Counted from the stretch's first letter, positions 8,865-18,416 are shown. The stretch: 64,000 nt of DNA from Microbacterium rhizosphaerae (GCF_034120055.1 NZ_CP139368.1:372001-436000); one strand, 5' to 3'. The notes: generated by a model not told the origin, from the letters alone. Program-made: numbers and translations.

Positions 8865-9733
8865 CCGCCGACCCGCTCGAGATCCCCGACCCGCTCGAGA
8901 TCAGGGGTGCCGCGCTGCGGCGCGGGGGCAGAACGCTGTGGAGCGGCCTCGACCTCACGGTGCATCCGGGTGAGCTCATCGCCGTGCTCGGGCCGAGCGG
9001 CTCGGGCAAGACGACGCTGCTGAGGTCGATCCTCGGCCTGGAGCGGCTCTCCGAGGGCGAGATCGTCGCGCTCGGCACCGTTCGACAGGCTCAGGGGCCG
9101 GCCGGAAAGCCCGGCAGCCGGCGGATCGGCTACGTGCCGCAGCAGCGGCCGCTGCCGCGCGATACCGCGCTGCGCGGCCGCGACCTCGTGGGGCTGGGCG
9201 TCGACGGCCACCGCTTCGGCTTCCCGATCCCGCGGCGCGGGACGCGCACGCGGGTCGACGAGCTGATCGACGCCGTCGGCGGCACGGCGTTCGCGGATCG
9301 ACCGGCCGGCACCCTGTCGGGCGGTGAGCAGCAGCGCCTGCGCGTGGGGCAGGCGCTCGCCGACAACCCCCGCCTGCTGCTGTGCGACGAGCCGCTCACG
9401 AGCCTCGACCTCGCGAATCAGCGTGCGGTCGTGACGCTCATCGACCAGCACCGCCGGGATGCGCAGGCCGGCGTGCTGCTCGTCACCCACGACATCAACC
9501 CGATCCTCGGGCAGGTCGACCGCATCCTGTATCTCGCGCACGGACGCTTCACGCTCGGGACTCCGGACGAAGTGCTGCGCACCGAGGTGCTCACGAGCCT
9601 GTACGGCGCGCCGGTCTTCGTGCTGCGCGCCGGCGGAAGGCTCGTCGTCGTCGGCGCCCCGGATGCCGAGGAGGCGCACCACCACGCCGGCGACCACGAC
9701 CACGACCACGACGGGGAGGGGGCGCACGCGTGA
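8861..9733 (+). CDS. znuC: Zinc ABC transporter ATPase with His-rich tail
   Basis: A 290-residue ATPase. Walker A is [11 protein letters not shown], the Q-loop is YVPQQ, the signature is LSGGEQQRLRVGQAL, Walker B is LLLCDEPLTSLDL and the H-loop is LVTHD. Two oddities stand out. Residues near 74-85 (VRQAQGPAGKPG) are encoded by a TTCGACAGGCTC-type repeat placed before the Q-loop strand. The C-terminus is HHHAGDHDHDHDG, a likely metal-binding tail that could sense cytoplasmic zinc or buffer incoming ions. It overlaps both neighbours by four bases (ATGA and GTGA). Confidence 0.9.
   Translation: MTADPLEIPDPLEIRGAALRRGGRTLWSGLDLTVHPGELIAVLGPSGSGKTTLLRSILGLERLSEGEIVALGTVRQAQGPAGKPGSRRIGYVPQQRPLPRDTALRGRDLVGLGVDGHRFGFPIPRRGTRTRVDELIDAVGGTAFADRPAGTLSGGEQQRLRVGQALADNPRLLLCDEPLTSLDLANQRAVVTLIDQHRRDAQAGVLLVTHDINPILGQVDRILYLAHGRFTLGTPDEVLRTEVLTSLYGAPVFVLRAGGRLVVVGAPDAEEAHHHAGDHDHDHDGEGAHA
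9081..9096 (+). repeat. TTCGACAGGCTCAGGG element inside the ATPase gene
   Basis: TTCGACAGGCTCAGGG lies in frame inside znuC and encodes part of a non-conserved loop. Its reverse complement core GAGCCTGTCGA occurs three times in the ATPase gene at 17251. I recall sequences of this kind as dispersed short repeats in actinobacterial genomes, usually between genes. Here the sequence has become coding. Confidence 0.6.
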
Positions 9734-10590
9734 GCTGGAACGATATCTGGAACGCGATGTTCGGCGGCCTGCCGGACTACGGCGCCATCCTCGAGCTCGT
9801 CGCGAACTCCGTGTGGGCGGGCGCGATCCTCGGGCTCGTCGGAGGGCTCATCGGCGTCTTCGTGATGCAGCGCGACATGGCGTTCGCCGTGCACGGCATC
9901 AGCGAGCTGTCCTTCGCCGGCGCCGCGGCGGCGCTGCTCTTCGGCTTCGACGTCGTGACGGGCTCGATCATCGGCTCGATCATCGCGGCGGCCATGATCG
10001 GATGGCTCGGCGCGCGCGCCCGCGACCGCAACTCGATCATCGGCGTGCTGATGCCGTTCGGGCTGGGTCTCGGCATCCTGTTCCTGTCCCTCTACAACGG
10101 GCGCAGCGCCAACCGGTTCAGCCTGCTGACCGGGCAGATCGTGTCGGTGCAGTCCGGCCAGCTCGGGTGGCTCGCCGGCATCTCGATCGTCGTGCTGCTG
10201 GGCCTGCTGCTCGTGTGGCGCCCGCTGCGCTTCGACTCGCTCGACCCGCAGGGCGCCGCAGCGCGAGGCGTGCCGGTGCGCGCCGTGTCGCTGCTGTTCA
10301 TGCTGCTGCTGGGCCTGATCGTCGCCGTCTCGGTGCACATCATCGGCGCGCTCCTCGTCATGGCGCTGCTCGTGACCCCCGCTGCGGCGGCGATGCGGAT
10401 CGCCGCGGGACCGCTCGCCGTGCCGCTTCTCGCCGCACTGTTCGGCCTGGTCTCGGCGGTCGGCGGCATCATGCTCGCGATCGCCGGCACGCTGCCGGTG
10501 AGCCCCTACATCACGACCGTCTCGTTCGTGATCTACCTCGTGTGCCGCGCCGTCGGCGCCCGGCGCGATCGCGTCAGCCGCGCCGAATAG
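9730..10590 (+). CDS. znuB: Zinc/manganese-type ABC transporter permease
   Basis: A 286-residue hydrophobic protein of the ZnuB/MntB (ABC-3) permease family with about eight membrane segments. The conserved central region is ISELSFAGAAAALLFG followed by the GSIIGSIIAAAMIGWL helix. GTG at 9730 overlaps the stop of the ATPase gene, completing the binding protein-ATPase-permease order. It forms the membrane channel for the metal bound by the upstream lipoprotein. No separate promoter is visible. The next gene has its own leaderless promoter. Confidence 0.9.
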   Translation: MSWNDIWNAMFGGLPDYGAILELVANSVWAGAILGLVGGLIGVFVMQRDMAFAVHGISELSFAGAAAALLFGFDVVTGSIIGSIIAAAMIGWLGARARDRNSIIGVLMPFGLGLGILFLSLYNGRSANRFSLLTGQIVSVQSGQLGWLAGISIVVLLGLLLVWRPLRFDSLDPQGAAARGVPVRAVSLLFMLLLGLIVAVSVHIIGALLVMALLVTPAAAAMRIAAGPLAVPLLAALFGLVSAVGGIMLAIAGTLPVSPYITTVSFVIYLVCRAVGARRDRVSRAE

Positions 10591-10618
10591 CGGTCCCGCC
10601 TTCGTCCAATCGATGTCG

Positions 10619-10631
10619 TAGGCTTCACGCG
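10619..10631 (+). promoter_or_regulatory. Leaderless promoter -10 for the FtsX-type ABC operon
   Basis: TAGGCT at 10619-10624 is followed by six bases and the GTG start at 10631. No ribosome-binding site is present. Confidence 0.55.
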
Positions 10632-13600
10632 TGCGTCTGTGGATCCGTCGGTCCGCGGCGCGGGCGAGTCTGCTCACCGCCATGGCGGCGGTGTGCCTCG
10701 TCGTCGGGTGTCTCGCGATCACGATGATCGGCGCCGTGATGCTGACGCAGGCGCCCGCGGTCCGCGAGACGCTGTCGCACGCGCCGGTGCGAACGAGCGG
10801 GGTCGAGGCGCAGACGCCCGTCGAGGACGACCGGGCGGCTCAGGATGCGGCGGTGCACAGGCGCGTCGCATCCCTGTTCCCGGGACTCGGCATGCGCATC
10901 GCGACGCGAGTCGACACGACTCCGCTGGGGCTGTCGGCGGCCGACGCCGCGAAGGCCGGGGTCGCGTCGGTCGTCCTGCTGCAGGACGACGCAGCGGTGA
11001 GCGACGCCATCCGGACGACATCCGGCGACGCGGCCGTCGGCGACGGCGCGGTCGCGATCCAGGATGCGGCGGCGAAGCGCTTCGGACTCGCCGTCGGAGA
11101 CGCGATCACCATCCCGTCCTCGAACGGCGACGTGACGCTCGAGGTGACGGCGACCTGGCTGCCGCGGGACCCGGCGGCGCCCATCTGGTTCGGAGATCCG
11201 AGCGTCGTGCGCGGCGAGGCCGACGACGCCGTCGGACCCTTCATCGTGGATGCCGCGACGCTGGCCCGCTTCAGCACCGTCCCGATCGTCAACTGGATCG
11301 TCACCTCGCCCGACGACATCGCACCGGCGGAGGTCTCGACGCTCGCCTCCGGGTTCGACCGGCTCCCCGCCGCCCTGGGCGCCGACCCGGCGGTCACGTC
11401 GTCGCAGGTGACGGTCGTCGGCGACGGCGCGCAGACCGCGCACAGCATGCAGGACGCGATGGATGCCGCAGCATCCGTCCTCCCGCTGCCCGTCGCGATC
11501 CTCGCGGTGGGGACGGTGCTCGCGCTCGTCCTGCTCGCACGCCTCCTCACGGATGTGCGGGCGGCGGAGACGACGCTGCTGCGCGCCCGCGGGGCGGCGA
11601 TCGGTGTCGTCGTCCGGGCCACGGCGGTCGAGTCCACGGTCGTGTCGCTCGTCGGGACAGCCGTCGGGACCGGCATCGCGCTGCTCATCCTCGTGCTCGT
11701 GTACGGACGGATGCCGCCGCCCTGGGTCGCCGTCGTGCCGCCGCTGCTCGTCGTCGTCGCGGCGGTGGCCGTCGGCGCGGCGGTGGCCTTCGGAGCCGCC
11801 CGGTCGGCGCTCGGTGCGGCGCCGGAGTCGGGCCGCGCGCGTTCGGCTGTGTCCGCGGGGCTCACCGTGCTGGTCGTGCTCGCGGCGGCCTTCGCGCTGT
11901 GGCGCTTCCTCGGTGAGCCGGCGTCGGGCGTATCGGACGCGGCGGCGATCCTCGCGCCTCCGCTCGCGTTGCTCGCGGCCGCCCTCATCGGACTCGCGGC
12001 GTTCGGCCCGCTCGCGCGCGTGTTCGATGCGATCGGCGCCCGCGCGCACCGGTTCGATGTCACGCTGCCCGCGCGGCAGCTCGGCCGCGGGCTCGGCTTC
12101 TTCACCGCCCCTGCGGCGCTGGTCGTGCTCGCCATCGCCGCAGGCGTCCTGGGCGCGGGCTACCAGGGCACCTGGACGGCCTTCAACCGATCGGCGGCCA
12201 TCGCGGTCAACGGATCGGACCTCCGCGTGGACACGGCATCCGTCGGTCCGCTGCGCACGGCCGGCGATTCGATCACAGCGCCCGTGTACGCAGCGCTGCC
12301 GGGGGCGACCGCTGCCCTCCCGGTCATGGTCGTGCCGGCGGCGATCGGGGACGCGCAGGTGTCGGTCGTCGGGGCGGCGTCCTCGCGGCTCGCCGCGGTG
12401 GAGGGCGTTGCCGCCGCGTCGCTCGACCTGGCCGCCATCCGCGCGGCCCTCCCGGCTCCGCGGACGGCCGGCGAGCCGGCGCTGCCGCGCGGCGCGGCGG
12501 CCCTCGACGTGTCGACGAGCACGAACGGCGCGGCAGCCCAGGCCACCCTGTGGCTGTGCGACGACGGCGGCGAGCTGATCCCCCTCGCGGTGCCGTCCAG
12601 CGGATCGGTGCGGGTCGACGTTCCGGCGGCGACCGGCCGATGGCGTCTGGTCGCCGTCGACGTGACGACCGGCGGCGCGGGAACCTGGACCCTGGACGGT
12701 CTCGGCGCGGTGAGCCCCGGCGGGACGACGGCGCTCCTCGGCTCCGCGTCCGGCTGGAAGGTCATTCCCGAGCCGTTCGGCACGCCGGCGGGAGCCACGG
12801 CTGCCAGCAGCGGGATCGGGATGCAGACCCCCTCCCTGATCGGGACGACGGCGCGGCTCATGCCGGGCACAGCCGTCGCGCCGGCCGTCGTGCTGACCGA
12901 TGCCTTCGCGAGCGCCCACGGCCAGAGCCGCGGCTCCTCCGTCGACGTCGAGGGCGACTGGTGGTCGGTGACCGCCGACGTGACGGGAACCGTGCCGGTG
13001 GTTCCGGGCACGTCGGAGGACCGGTCCGTCCTCTTCGATCTGCCGACGCTGCAGCGCGCGATCCTCCGGGCCAGCTCGACCCCGACCGGCGCGAACCAGG
13101 CGTGGGTCGCCAGCGACGACCCCGGCGCCGTGCTGCCGCTCGCGCAGCGCGTCTCGGGCGGGTCGGCGTCGGTCACCGTCGCGGACACCGCGTTCGCCGC
13201 CCGGTTCGTCGGCAGCGCCTTCGTCGGCCTCGCCCTCGGCGGGCTCGCCGTCATCGCGCTCGCGATCATCGCGCTCGCGGCGGTGGCCGCCGCGCTCCTG
13301 CGTCGGCGGCGCAACGAGATCGTGGTGCTGCGCGCCCTCGGCTTCAGCGCACGACAGCAGGTGCGCACACGGAGGGCGGAGCTGTCATGCATCGCCATCG
13401 CCGCCGGGGTGCTCGGAGCCCTCGCCGGGATGGTCGTCACGTGGCTCGTCGCGCCGGCTCTCGCGCGCCGGACGGTCGTCAACGCGCCCGATGCGCTCCC
13501 GGCGCCCGTCGCCGTCGATCTCGTGTGGCTCGCGGCCGCGGTCGTCGTCGCCGCGGTGGCCGCGGCATCCGTCATCGCCGTCTACGGCGGCGCCATCCGG

Positions 13601-13642
13601 CGCCAGGCCGCCGACACCGAGTACCGCGAGGAGACCCGATGA
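10631..13642 (+). CDS. FtsX-like ABC transporter permease (large)
   Basis: A 1003-residue membrane protein. It has an N-terminal anchor helix followed by a large extracytoplasmic domain, four central helices (around residues 275-490), a second large extracytoplasmic region, and a C-terminal FtsX-type bundle ending in LRRRRNEIVVLRALGFSARQ and two more helices. The duplicated permease architecture is that of MacB/LolE-like mechanotransmission systems, which move lipoproteins, peptides or antibiotics or act on cell-wall enzymes. The substrate is not known. The stop overlaps the next permease start (ATGA). Confidence 0.82.
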   Translation: MRLWIRRSAARASLLTAMAAVCLVVGCLAITMIGAVMLTQAPAVRETLSHAPVRTSGVEAQTPVEDDRAAQDAAVHRRVASLFPGLGMRIATRVDTTPLGLSAADAAKAGVASVVLLQDDAAVSDAIRTTSGDAAVGDGAVAIQDAAAKRFGLAVGDAITIPSSNGDVTLEVTATWLPRDPAAPIWFGDPSVVRGEADDAVGPFIVDAATLARFSTVPIVNWIVTSPDDIAPAEVSTLASGFDRLPAALGADPAVTSSQVTVVGDGAQTAHSMQDAMDAAASVLPLPVAILAVGTVLALVLLARLLTDVRAAETTLLRARGAAIGVVVRATAVESTVVSLVGTAVGTGIALLILVLVYGRMPPPWVAVVPPLLVVVAAVAVGAAVAFGAARSALGAAPESGRARSAVSAGLTVLVVLAAAFALWRFLGEPASGVSDAAAILAPPLALLAAALIGLAAFGPLARVFDAIGARAHRFDVTLPARQLGRGLGFFTAPAALVVLAIAAGVLGAGYQGTWTAFNRSAAIAVNGSDLRVDTASVGPLRTAGDSITAPVYAALPGATAALPVMVVPAAIGDAQVSVVGAASSRLAAVEGVAAASLDLAAIRAALPAPRTAGEPALPRGAAALDVSTSTNGAAAQATLWLCDDGGELIPLAVPSSGSVRVDVPAATGRWRLVAVDVTTGGAGTWTLDGLGAVSPGGTTALLGSASGWKVIPEPFGTPAGATAASSGIGMQTPSLIGTTARLMPGTAVAPAVVLTDAFASAHGQSRGSSVDVEGDWWSVTADVTGTVPVVPGTSEDRSVLFDLPTLQRAILRASSTPTGANQAWVASDDPGAVLPLAQRVSGGSASVTVADTAFAARFVGSAFVGLALGGLAVIALAIIALAAVAAALLRRRRNEIVVLRALGFSARQQVRTRRAELSCIAIAAGVLGALAGMVVTWLVAPALARRTVVNAPDALPAPVAVDLVWLAAAVVVAAVAAASVIAVYGGAIRRQAADTEYREETR

Positions 13643-16350
13643 GGCTCCTCCTCAAGCAGTGGGCGGCGTTCCGCGGAGCGCTCATCGCGCTCGCGGTCGT
13701 CGTGCTCGTGGCGACCTTCGCTGTCACGGCGTGGCCGCGAGCGGTCACCGGGCTGCTCACGCGCGACGTGCAGTACCGCGTCGATGCTCCCCCCGCGGGC
13801 ATCACCGCGGTGCAGACCAGCGTGCACGCGCTGCCGGCGCCTGTCGACGGCTCTCTCGTCGGCGGCTCGGGCGGCTGGGTGTGGGATTACTTCGGATCGA
13901 CGCTCGAGGGCACATACAGGTCGATGTCTCAGCCGCTGCGATCGGCCCTGCAGGCCCCGCAGTGGACCGCCCGCACGGCTCCGCTCGCCACGTCGGGCCC
14001 CCGGGCGGCAACCCAGTACCAGCTGCAGCTCGAAGCGTTCGCGCAGCTGCGCGAGGAGGCGAGGCTCATCAAGGGCACGTGGCCGGCGGCGTATGAACCA
14101 CATCTCCGGCCTGCCCCCGCCGACGTGGGCTCGCTGCCTGCGGGGGTCGTCTACCCGTCCCGGATGGTCCCGACGACGGCGCCGATCGAGATCGTCATGA
14201 CCGCCGATTCGGCCACAGCGATGAGCTTCGCGGTCGGCGACACCCGGCCGCTCTCGATGGGCCTGAGCGCACAGCCGGTGAAGCTCGTCGGCATCGTCGA
14301 GCCGCGCGACCCGTCCTCGCCGTACTGGGAGCTGCAGTTCCAGCGCGCGCATCCGTCCGATGTGCAGCTCGGTGATGCCGGCTCGCGCATCACGGCGACC
14401 GCCTGGCTCGACCCGGCACCGTGGGGCAGGATGCAGTTCTCCTTCACGAGCGATGCCCTCGGGTGGTTCGGTGCGAGAGCGGAGGCGATCACCTGGCCGA
14501 ACCTCGCATCCGTGCGCGCGCAGCTCGCGGCCTTCCTGTCGAGCTCGCACGAAGGAACCGGCGGCTGGGTGCTGCTGCGCTACACCACCCAGTTCGACGA
14601 GGTGCTCGCCGGCCTGCAGTCCGGCGGCGCCTCGTTGCAGACGCTCCTCATCCTGCTGGCGACCGCGCCCCTCGGTGCGGCCGTCGCCGTGCTCGTGCTC
14701 GGCGCGGAGCTGCTCGTGGACCGGCGCCGCGCGGTCCTCACACTGCTGTCGGCGCGCGGGGCGTCGGCCTGGTGGATCCGCAGCCGCATGGCGATCGAGG
14801 GTCTCGTCGCCGCGATTCCGGCGGCCGTCGTCGGCGCCGTCGCGGCCGTGCTCGTCACGTCCGGGCCGGTGGATGCTGCCGCCGTGGCGGGCGCAGCATC
14901 CTGTGCCGTCCTTCCCGCCGTGATCCTCGCCGCCCTGGCGCGCCCCGCGGAGCGCGCGCCCCGGCCGCGCCGCCGGCGGTGGCGCTGGGTGCTGGAGGTG
15001 CTCGTTCTCGCGGCGACAGCGGTGGCCGTCTTCGCCCTCGTCGAACGCGGTGTCCGACCGGACGGCGTCGATCCGCTGCTTGTGCTGACGCCCCTGCTCA
15101 TCACGCTGAGCGCGGCGGTCGTCGTGCTGCGGCTGTACCCGCTGCCGCTGCGGGCGCTGCACGGTGCGCTTCGCAGGGGCCGCGGCGCGATCGGCCTGAT
15201 CGGGGCGTCCCGCAGTGTGCGCGGCATCCGGACATCCCTCATCCCGGTACTCGTGGTGCTCGTCGGCGTGGCGACAGCCGTCTTCTCGGCCGTCGCGTTC
15301 CAGACCGAGCGCGCGGGTGTCACGCAGGCGGCGCTCGCCCACGCGGGTGCCGACGTCAGCGTCGGCGACGACGGACTCACGACCGCCCAGGCGGCCGGCA
15401 TCCGCGCCGTCGCCGGTGTGTCGGAGGTCGGCGTCATCCGCAGTGCCGGCTATGCGGGCATCTCGAACGGCGGCGGATCCGACTTCGTCGAGGTGCTGGT
15501 CGCCGACACCGCGCGGCTGTCGCAGATCCAGGCAGGGCTGCCGGAGGACGTGCGCGTCCCCGACCTCACGCACACGGTCGACGGGAAGACGCCCATCGTC
15601 GTGGGCAACTGGGAGGAAGCGACCGGTCCGGGAGACGTGACCCTGACGACGGACGCCGAGACGACGGCCCGCATCGTCTCGGCGACGACCTCCCTCGGCG
15701 CGGCGGCGCCGAACTCCGCCTGGATCCTCGTCGACGCGGCGCACGTGCCCGACGGGCTGGATGAGCCCGCGCCGAGCGGCGCACTCGTGGCCCTCGACTC
15801 GGCCCATGCCCGGGGGGAGGATGCGGTGACGGCCACGGCGGCGATCGCGAAGATCGTCGGCTCGGGCGCGACGATCGACAGCGCGGCCGCGCAGGCGGAG
15901 GTCATCCGCGCAGCCCCCGCCGTCGCCGGAGTCGAGACCGCGCTGCTGATCGCCACCGCGCTCGGGGCGGCGCTGGCCGTCATGGCCCTCGTCCTGACGC
16001 TCGTGACGGGCGCGCGGGAGCGGCTGCGCCTCGTCGGCACGCTGCGCACCCTCGGGTTCGACCGCCGCCAGACCACCGGGCTCGTGGTGTGGGAGGTCGC
16101 GCCGATCCTCGCGACCGGCCTCGTCGGAGGACTCGTCGCAGGCCTCCTGCTGCCGTTCGCCGTGCTGGTTCCGCTCGACCTGTCGTCGCTCACCGGCGGC
16201 GCACAGCCCCCGATCGCCGGCGACCCGATGACGATCTCGCTCGTCCTCGCGGTGTTCGTCGTCGTGGTCGCAGCCGCGGTGGCTCTCGCGGTGTGGATCG
16301 CATCGACCCGCAGCCCCGCATCGGTGCTGCGGGTGGGAGAGGAAGAATGA
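13639..16350 (+). CDS. FtsX-like ABC transporter permease, second subunit
   Basis: A 903-residue permease paralogous in layout to the one before it. It has an N-terminal helix (residues 12-33), a long extracytoplasmic domain to about residue 335, a group of central helices, a second extracytoplasmic domain, and a C-terminal helix set containing ERLRLVGTLRTLGFDRRQTTG, the FtsX coupling-helix region. The start ATG at 13639 overlaps the previous stop, and its own stop overlaps the ATPase start. The pair probably forms a heterodimeric channel. The transported molecule cannot be told from sequence. Confidence 0.82.
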   Translation: MRLLLKQWAAFRGALIALAVVVLVATFAVTAWPRAVTGLLTRDVQYRVDAPPAGITAVQTSVHALPAPVDGSLVGGSGGWVWDYFGSTLEGTYRSMSQPLRSALQAPQWTARTAPLATSGPRAATQYQLQLEAFAQLREEARLIKGTWPAAYEPHLRPAPADVGSLPAGVVYPSRMVPTTAPIEIVMTADSATAMSFAVGDTRPLSMGLSAQPVKLVGIVEPRDPSSPYWELQFQRAHPSDVQLGDAGSRITATAWLDPAPWGRMQFSFTSDALGWFGARAEAITWPNLASVRAQLAAFLSSSHEGTGGWVLLRYTTQFDEVLAGLQSGGASLQTLLILLATAPLGAAVAVLVLGAELLVDRRRAVLTLLSARGASAWWIRSRMAIEGLVAAIPAAVVGAVAAVLVTSGPVDAAAVAGAASCAVLPAVILAALARPAERAPRPRRRRWRWVLEVLVLAATAVAVFALVERGVRPDGVDPLLVLTPLLITLSAAVVVLRLYPLPLRALHGALRRGRGAIGLIGASRSVRGIRTSLIPVLVVLVGVATAVFSAVAFQTERAGVTQAALAHAGADVSVGDDGLTTAQAAGIRAVAGVSEVGVIRSAGYAGISNGGGSDFVEVLVADTARLSQIQAGLPEDVRVPDLTHTVDGKTPIVVGNWEEATGPGDVTLTTDAETTARIVSATTSLGAAAPNSAWILVDAAHVPDGLDEPAPSGALVALDSAHARGEDAVTATAAIAKIVGSGATIDSAAAQAEVIRAAPAVAGVETALLIATALGAALAVMALVLTLVTGARERLRLVGTLRTLGFDRRQTTGLVVWEVAPILATGLVGGLVAGLLLPFAVLVPLDLSSLTGGAQPPIAGDPMTISLVLAVFVVVVAAAVALAVWIASTRSPASVLRVGEEE

Positions 16351-17258
16351 CGCTCATGGAACCGGCCATCCTGTGCACGGACCTCGTGCGCATCTACTCG
16401 ACCGACGGGGTCGAGGTGCAGGCGCTGCAGGGGCTGAACCTGCGGGTCGACCCCGCCGAGATGGTCGCGATCGTCGGCGCGTCAGGCTCGGGCAAGTCCA
16501 CCCTGCTCGGCATCGTGTCGGGACTCGACCGGCCGACGGCGGGGTCGGCGGTCGTCGCAGGCTCCGACCTCACGACCATGACCCGCACGCAGCGGCTCGC
16601 CTACCGCAGGCACACGGTCGGATTCGTGTGGCAGCAGACCGGGCGCAACCTGCTGCCGTACCTCACGGCGGCGGAGAACATCGCGATGGCGCGGACGGTC
16701 GCCGGTGGGAAGCGGGATGCGGCGGAGGAGAAGCGTCTGCTCGAGCTGCTCGAGGTCGAGGATGTCGCCGACCGCATGCCCGCCCGGATGTCGGGGGGCC
16801 AGCAGCAGCGCGTCGCCATCGCGGTCGCGCTCGCCAACAGCCCCACGGTGCTTCTCGCCGATGAGCCGACCGGCGAGCTCGACGAGTCGACGAGCGCGGA
16901 GGTGCTCGAGGCGATGCGCGGCGTCAATCGCGAGCTCGGGGTCACGACCCTGATCGTCACCCACGACCCGACCGTGTCGGAGCATGTGCGCCGCACCGTG
17001 CAGATCCGCGACGGCCGCACGTCGACCGAGACGCTGCGCCGCGCCGGTGACGGCGGAGAGCACGTCATCGCCGAGGAGTTCGCGGTGATCGACCGCGTCG
17101 GCCGTCTGCAGCTGCCGCGCGAGTATGTCTCCGCGCTCGAGCTGCACGAGCGTGTGCGCCTCGCCCTCGAGCCGGACCACTTGACGGTGTGGTCCGGGCA
17201 CGAGAAGCCGCGGGCCCAGGATGCGGGAACCCCGCGCGAGGAGGACGCCCATGAGTGA
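16347..17258 (+). CDS. ABC transporter ATPase, MacB/LolD type
   Basis: A 303-residue ATPase. Walker [13 protein letters not shown]-loop [19 protein letters not shown], signature [15 protein letters not shown], Walker [15 protein letters not shown] and H-loop IVTHDP are all intact. The sequence is of the LolD/MacB class that pairs with FtsX-type permeases. An extra C-terminal domain of about 70 residues ([21 protein letters not shown] onward) resembles a small regulatory add-on of unknown role. ATG at 16347 is chosen because it overlaps the permease stop; an in-frame open stretch upstream is antisense-type shadow. Confidence 0.88.
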   Translation: MTLMEPAILCTDLVRIYSTDGVEVQALQGLNLRVDPAEMVAIVGASGSGKSTLLGIVSGLDRPTAGSAVVAGSDLTTMTRTQRLAYRRHTVGFVWQQTGRNLLPYLTAAENIAMARTVAGGKRDAAEEKRLLELLEVEDVADRMPARMSGGQQQRVAIAVALANSPTVLLADEPTGELDESTSAEVLEAMRGVNRELGVTTLIVTHDPTVSEHVRRTVQIRDGRTSTETLRRAGDGGEHVIAEEFAVIDRVGRLQLPREYVSALELHERVRLALEPDHLTVWSGHEKPRAQDAGTPREEDAHE

Positions 17259-18273
17259 TGACGCCCCGGTCCCCGAGCCCGCCCCGGTCCCCGAGCCCAC
17301 TCCGGTCCCCGAGCCCACCCCGGTCCCCGAGCCTGTCGAGGGGTCGCGCCCGGTCCCCGACCCCGCCCCGGTCCCCGAGCCCACCCCGGTCCCCGAGCCT
17401 GTCGAGGGGTCGCGCCCCGCCCCGGTCCCCGAGCCCACCCCGGTCCCCGACCCCACCCCGGTCCCCGACCCCACCCTCGTCCCCGAGCCCACCCCGGTCC
17501 CCGAGCCCGCCCCGGTCCCCGAGCCTGTCGAGGGGTCGCGCCCCGAACCGCCTCTCCGGCGGCGAGGCCGCGGTCTCGCACCCACGCGCACTCCCGTCCT
17601 GCGCGCCGACGCGGTCACGCGTGTGTTCGGCGACGGTGCCGCGCAGGTCGTGGCTGTCGACGGCGTGAGCCTCGAGGTCGGCGCCGGGGAGCTGCTCGTC
17701 GTCAAGGGCCGCTCCGGCAGCGGCAAGACGACCCTCCTGAACCTGCTCGGCGGACTCGACCGCCCGACGGGCGGCTCGGTGCACCTCGGCGACCTCGAGC
17801 TGAGCTCGGCGTCCGAGGCGCGGCTCGTCGAGACCCGGCGGAGCGATCTCGGCTTCGTCTTCCAGACCTTCGGGCTGATCCCGGTGCTGTCGGCGGCGGA
17901 GAACATCGAGGTTCCGCTGCGCCTGCTGGGCGTGGATCCCGCGGAACGCGACGCGCGCGTCGCCGAGCTTCTGGATGCCGTCGGCCTCACGGCACAGGCA
18001 TCCCAGCGCCCGCCGGAGCTGTCGGGCGGGCAGCAGCAGCGGGTGGGCATCGCCCGTGCGCTCGCGGCCCGGCCTCGAGTCCTGCTCGCCGACGAGCCGA
18101 CGGGCCAGCTCGACAGCATGACCGGCTCGGCGATGATGGACCTCCTCGTCGACCTCGTCCATCGCGAGGGCGTCGCCGCTGTCGTCACGACGCACGACCC
18201 GCTGCTGATGGCCCGCGCGGACCGCGTGCTCGAACTCCACGACGGCCGCGTCAAGGAGCCGGACGCAGCCTGA
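17251..18273 (+). CDS. ABC transporter ATPase with an N-terminal Pro-Val-Pro-Glu repeat
   Basis: A 340-residue protein. Residues 5-100 are low complexity, built from PVPEP/PTPVPEP units with three copies of EPVEGSRP. From about residue 115 a complete LolD/MacB-type ATPase follows: Walker [13 protein letters not shown]-loop [17 protein letters not shown], signature [15 protein letters not shown], Walker [16 protein letters not shown]-loop TTHDP. ATG 17251 overlaps the preceding ATPase stop by eight bases. Two ATPases plus two permeases suggest a heterotetrameric exporter. The repeat is probably a flexible, extended polyproline tether; its length should vary between strains. Its DNA origin is unusual (see repeat). 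Confidence 0.85.
   Translation: MSDDAPVPEPAPVPEPTPVPEPTPVPEPVEGSRPVPDPAPVPEPTPVPEPVEGSRPAPVPEPTPVPDPTPVPDPTLVPEPTPVPEPAPVPEPVEGSRPEPPLRRRGRGLAPTRTPVLRADAVTRVFGDGAAQVVAVDGVSLEVGAGELLVVKGRSGSGKTTLLNLLGGLDRPTGGSVHLGDLELSSASEARLVETRRSDLGFVFQTFGLIPVLSAAENIEVPLRLLGVDPAERDARVAELLDAVGLTAQASQRPPELSGGQQQRVGIARALAARPRVLLADEPTGQLDSMTGSAMMDLLVDLVHREGVAAVVTTHDPLLMARADRVLELHDGRVKEPDAA
17260..17550 (+). repeat. CCCGGTCCCCGAGCC repeat tract with embedded GAGCCTGTCGA elements
   Basis: Repeats of a CCGGTCCCCGAGCC-type unit encode PVPEP-like motifs. Three 20-base copies of GAGCCTGTCGAGGGGTCGCG start at 17329, 17395 and 17521 and encode EPVEGSRP. The core GAGCCTGTCGA is the reverse complement of the element inside znuC at 9081. 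Because the period is a multiple of three, several other frames on both strands also stay open through the tract. Confidence 0.85.
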
Positions 18274-18282
18274 CCCCCCTCG

Positions 18283-18341
18283 CGAACCCACGCTCGATTC
18301 CCGACCCCACATCCGTTTCACGCGCATCGCGTGTGGGTTCG
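18283..18341. repeat. Inverted repeat downstream of the ABC operon
   Basis: CGAACCCAC at 18283-18291 and its complement GTGGGTTCG at 18333-18341 flank about 40 bases. A direct repeat CTCGCGAAC occurs at 18279 and 18357. There is no T-run. It lies between the ABC operon and the zur promoter and shares a GTTCGGGA / TCCCGA theme with the inverted repeat at 4847, so both may belong to one family of intergenic stem-loops. Confidence 0.5.
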
Positions 18342-18416
18342 GGAAAGAAGTGAGGGCTCGCGAACGAGGCGCAAGGCCGCTGTGACCGCTCCCACCACAT
18401 CCCCAGCGCTCGCGCG

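Noticed and set aside
17260..17550. Possible CRISPR array
   Set aside because: Repeats are contiguous, in frame and without unique spacers; they code for a proline-rich segment of an ABC ATPase.
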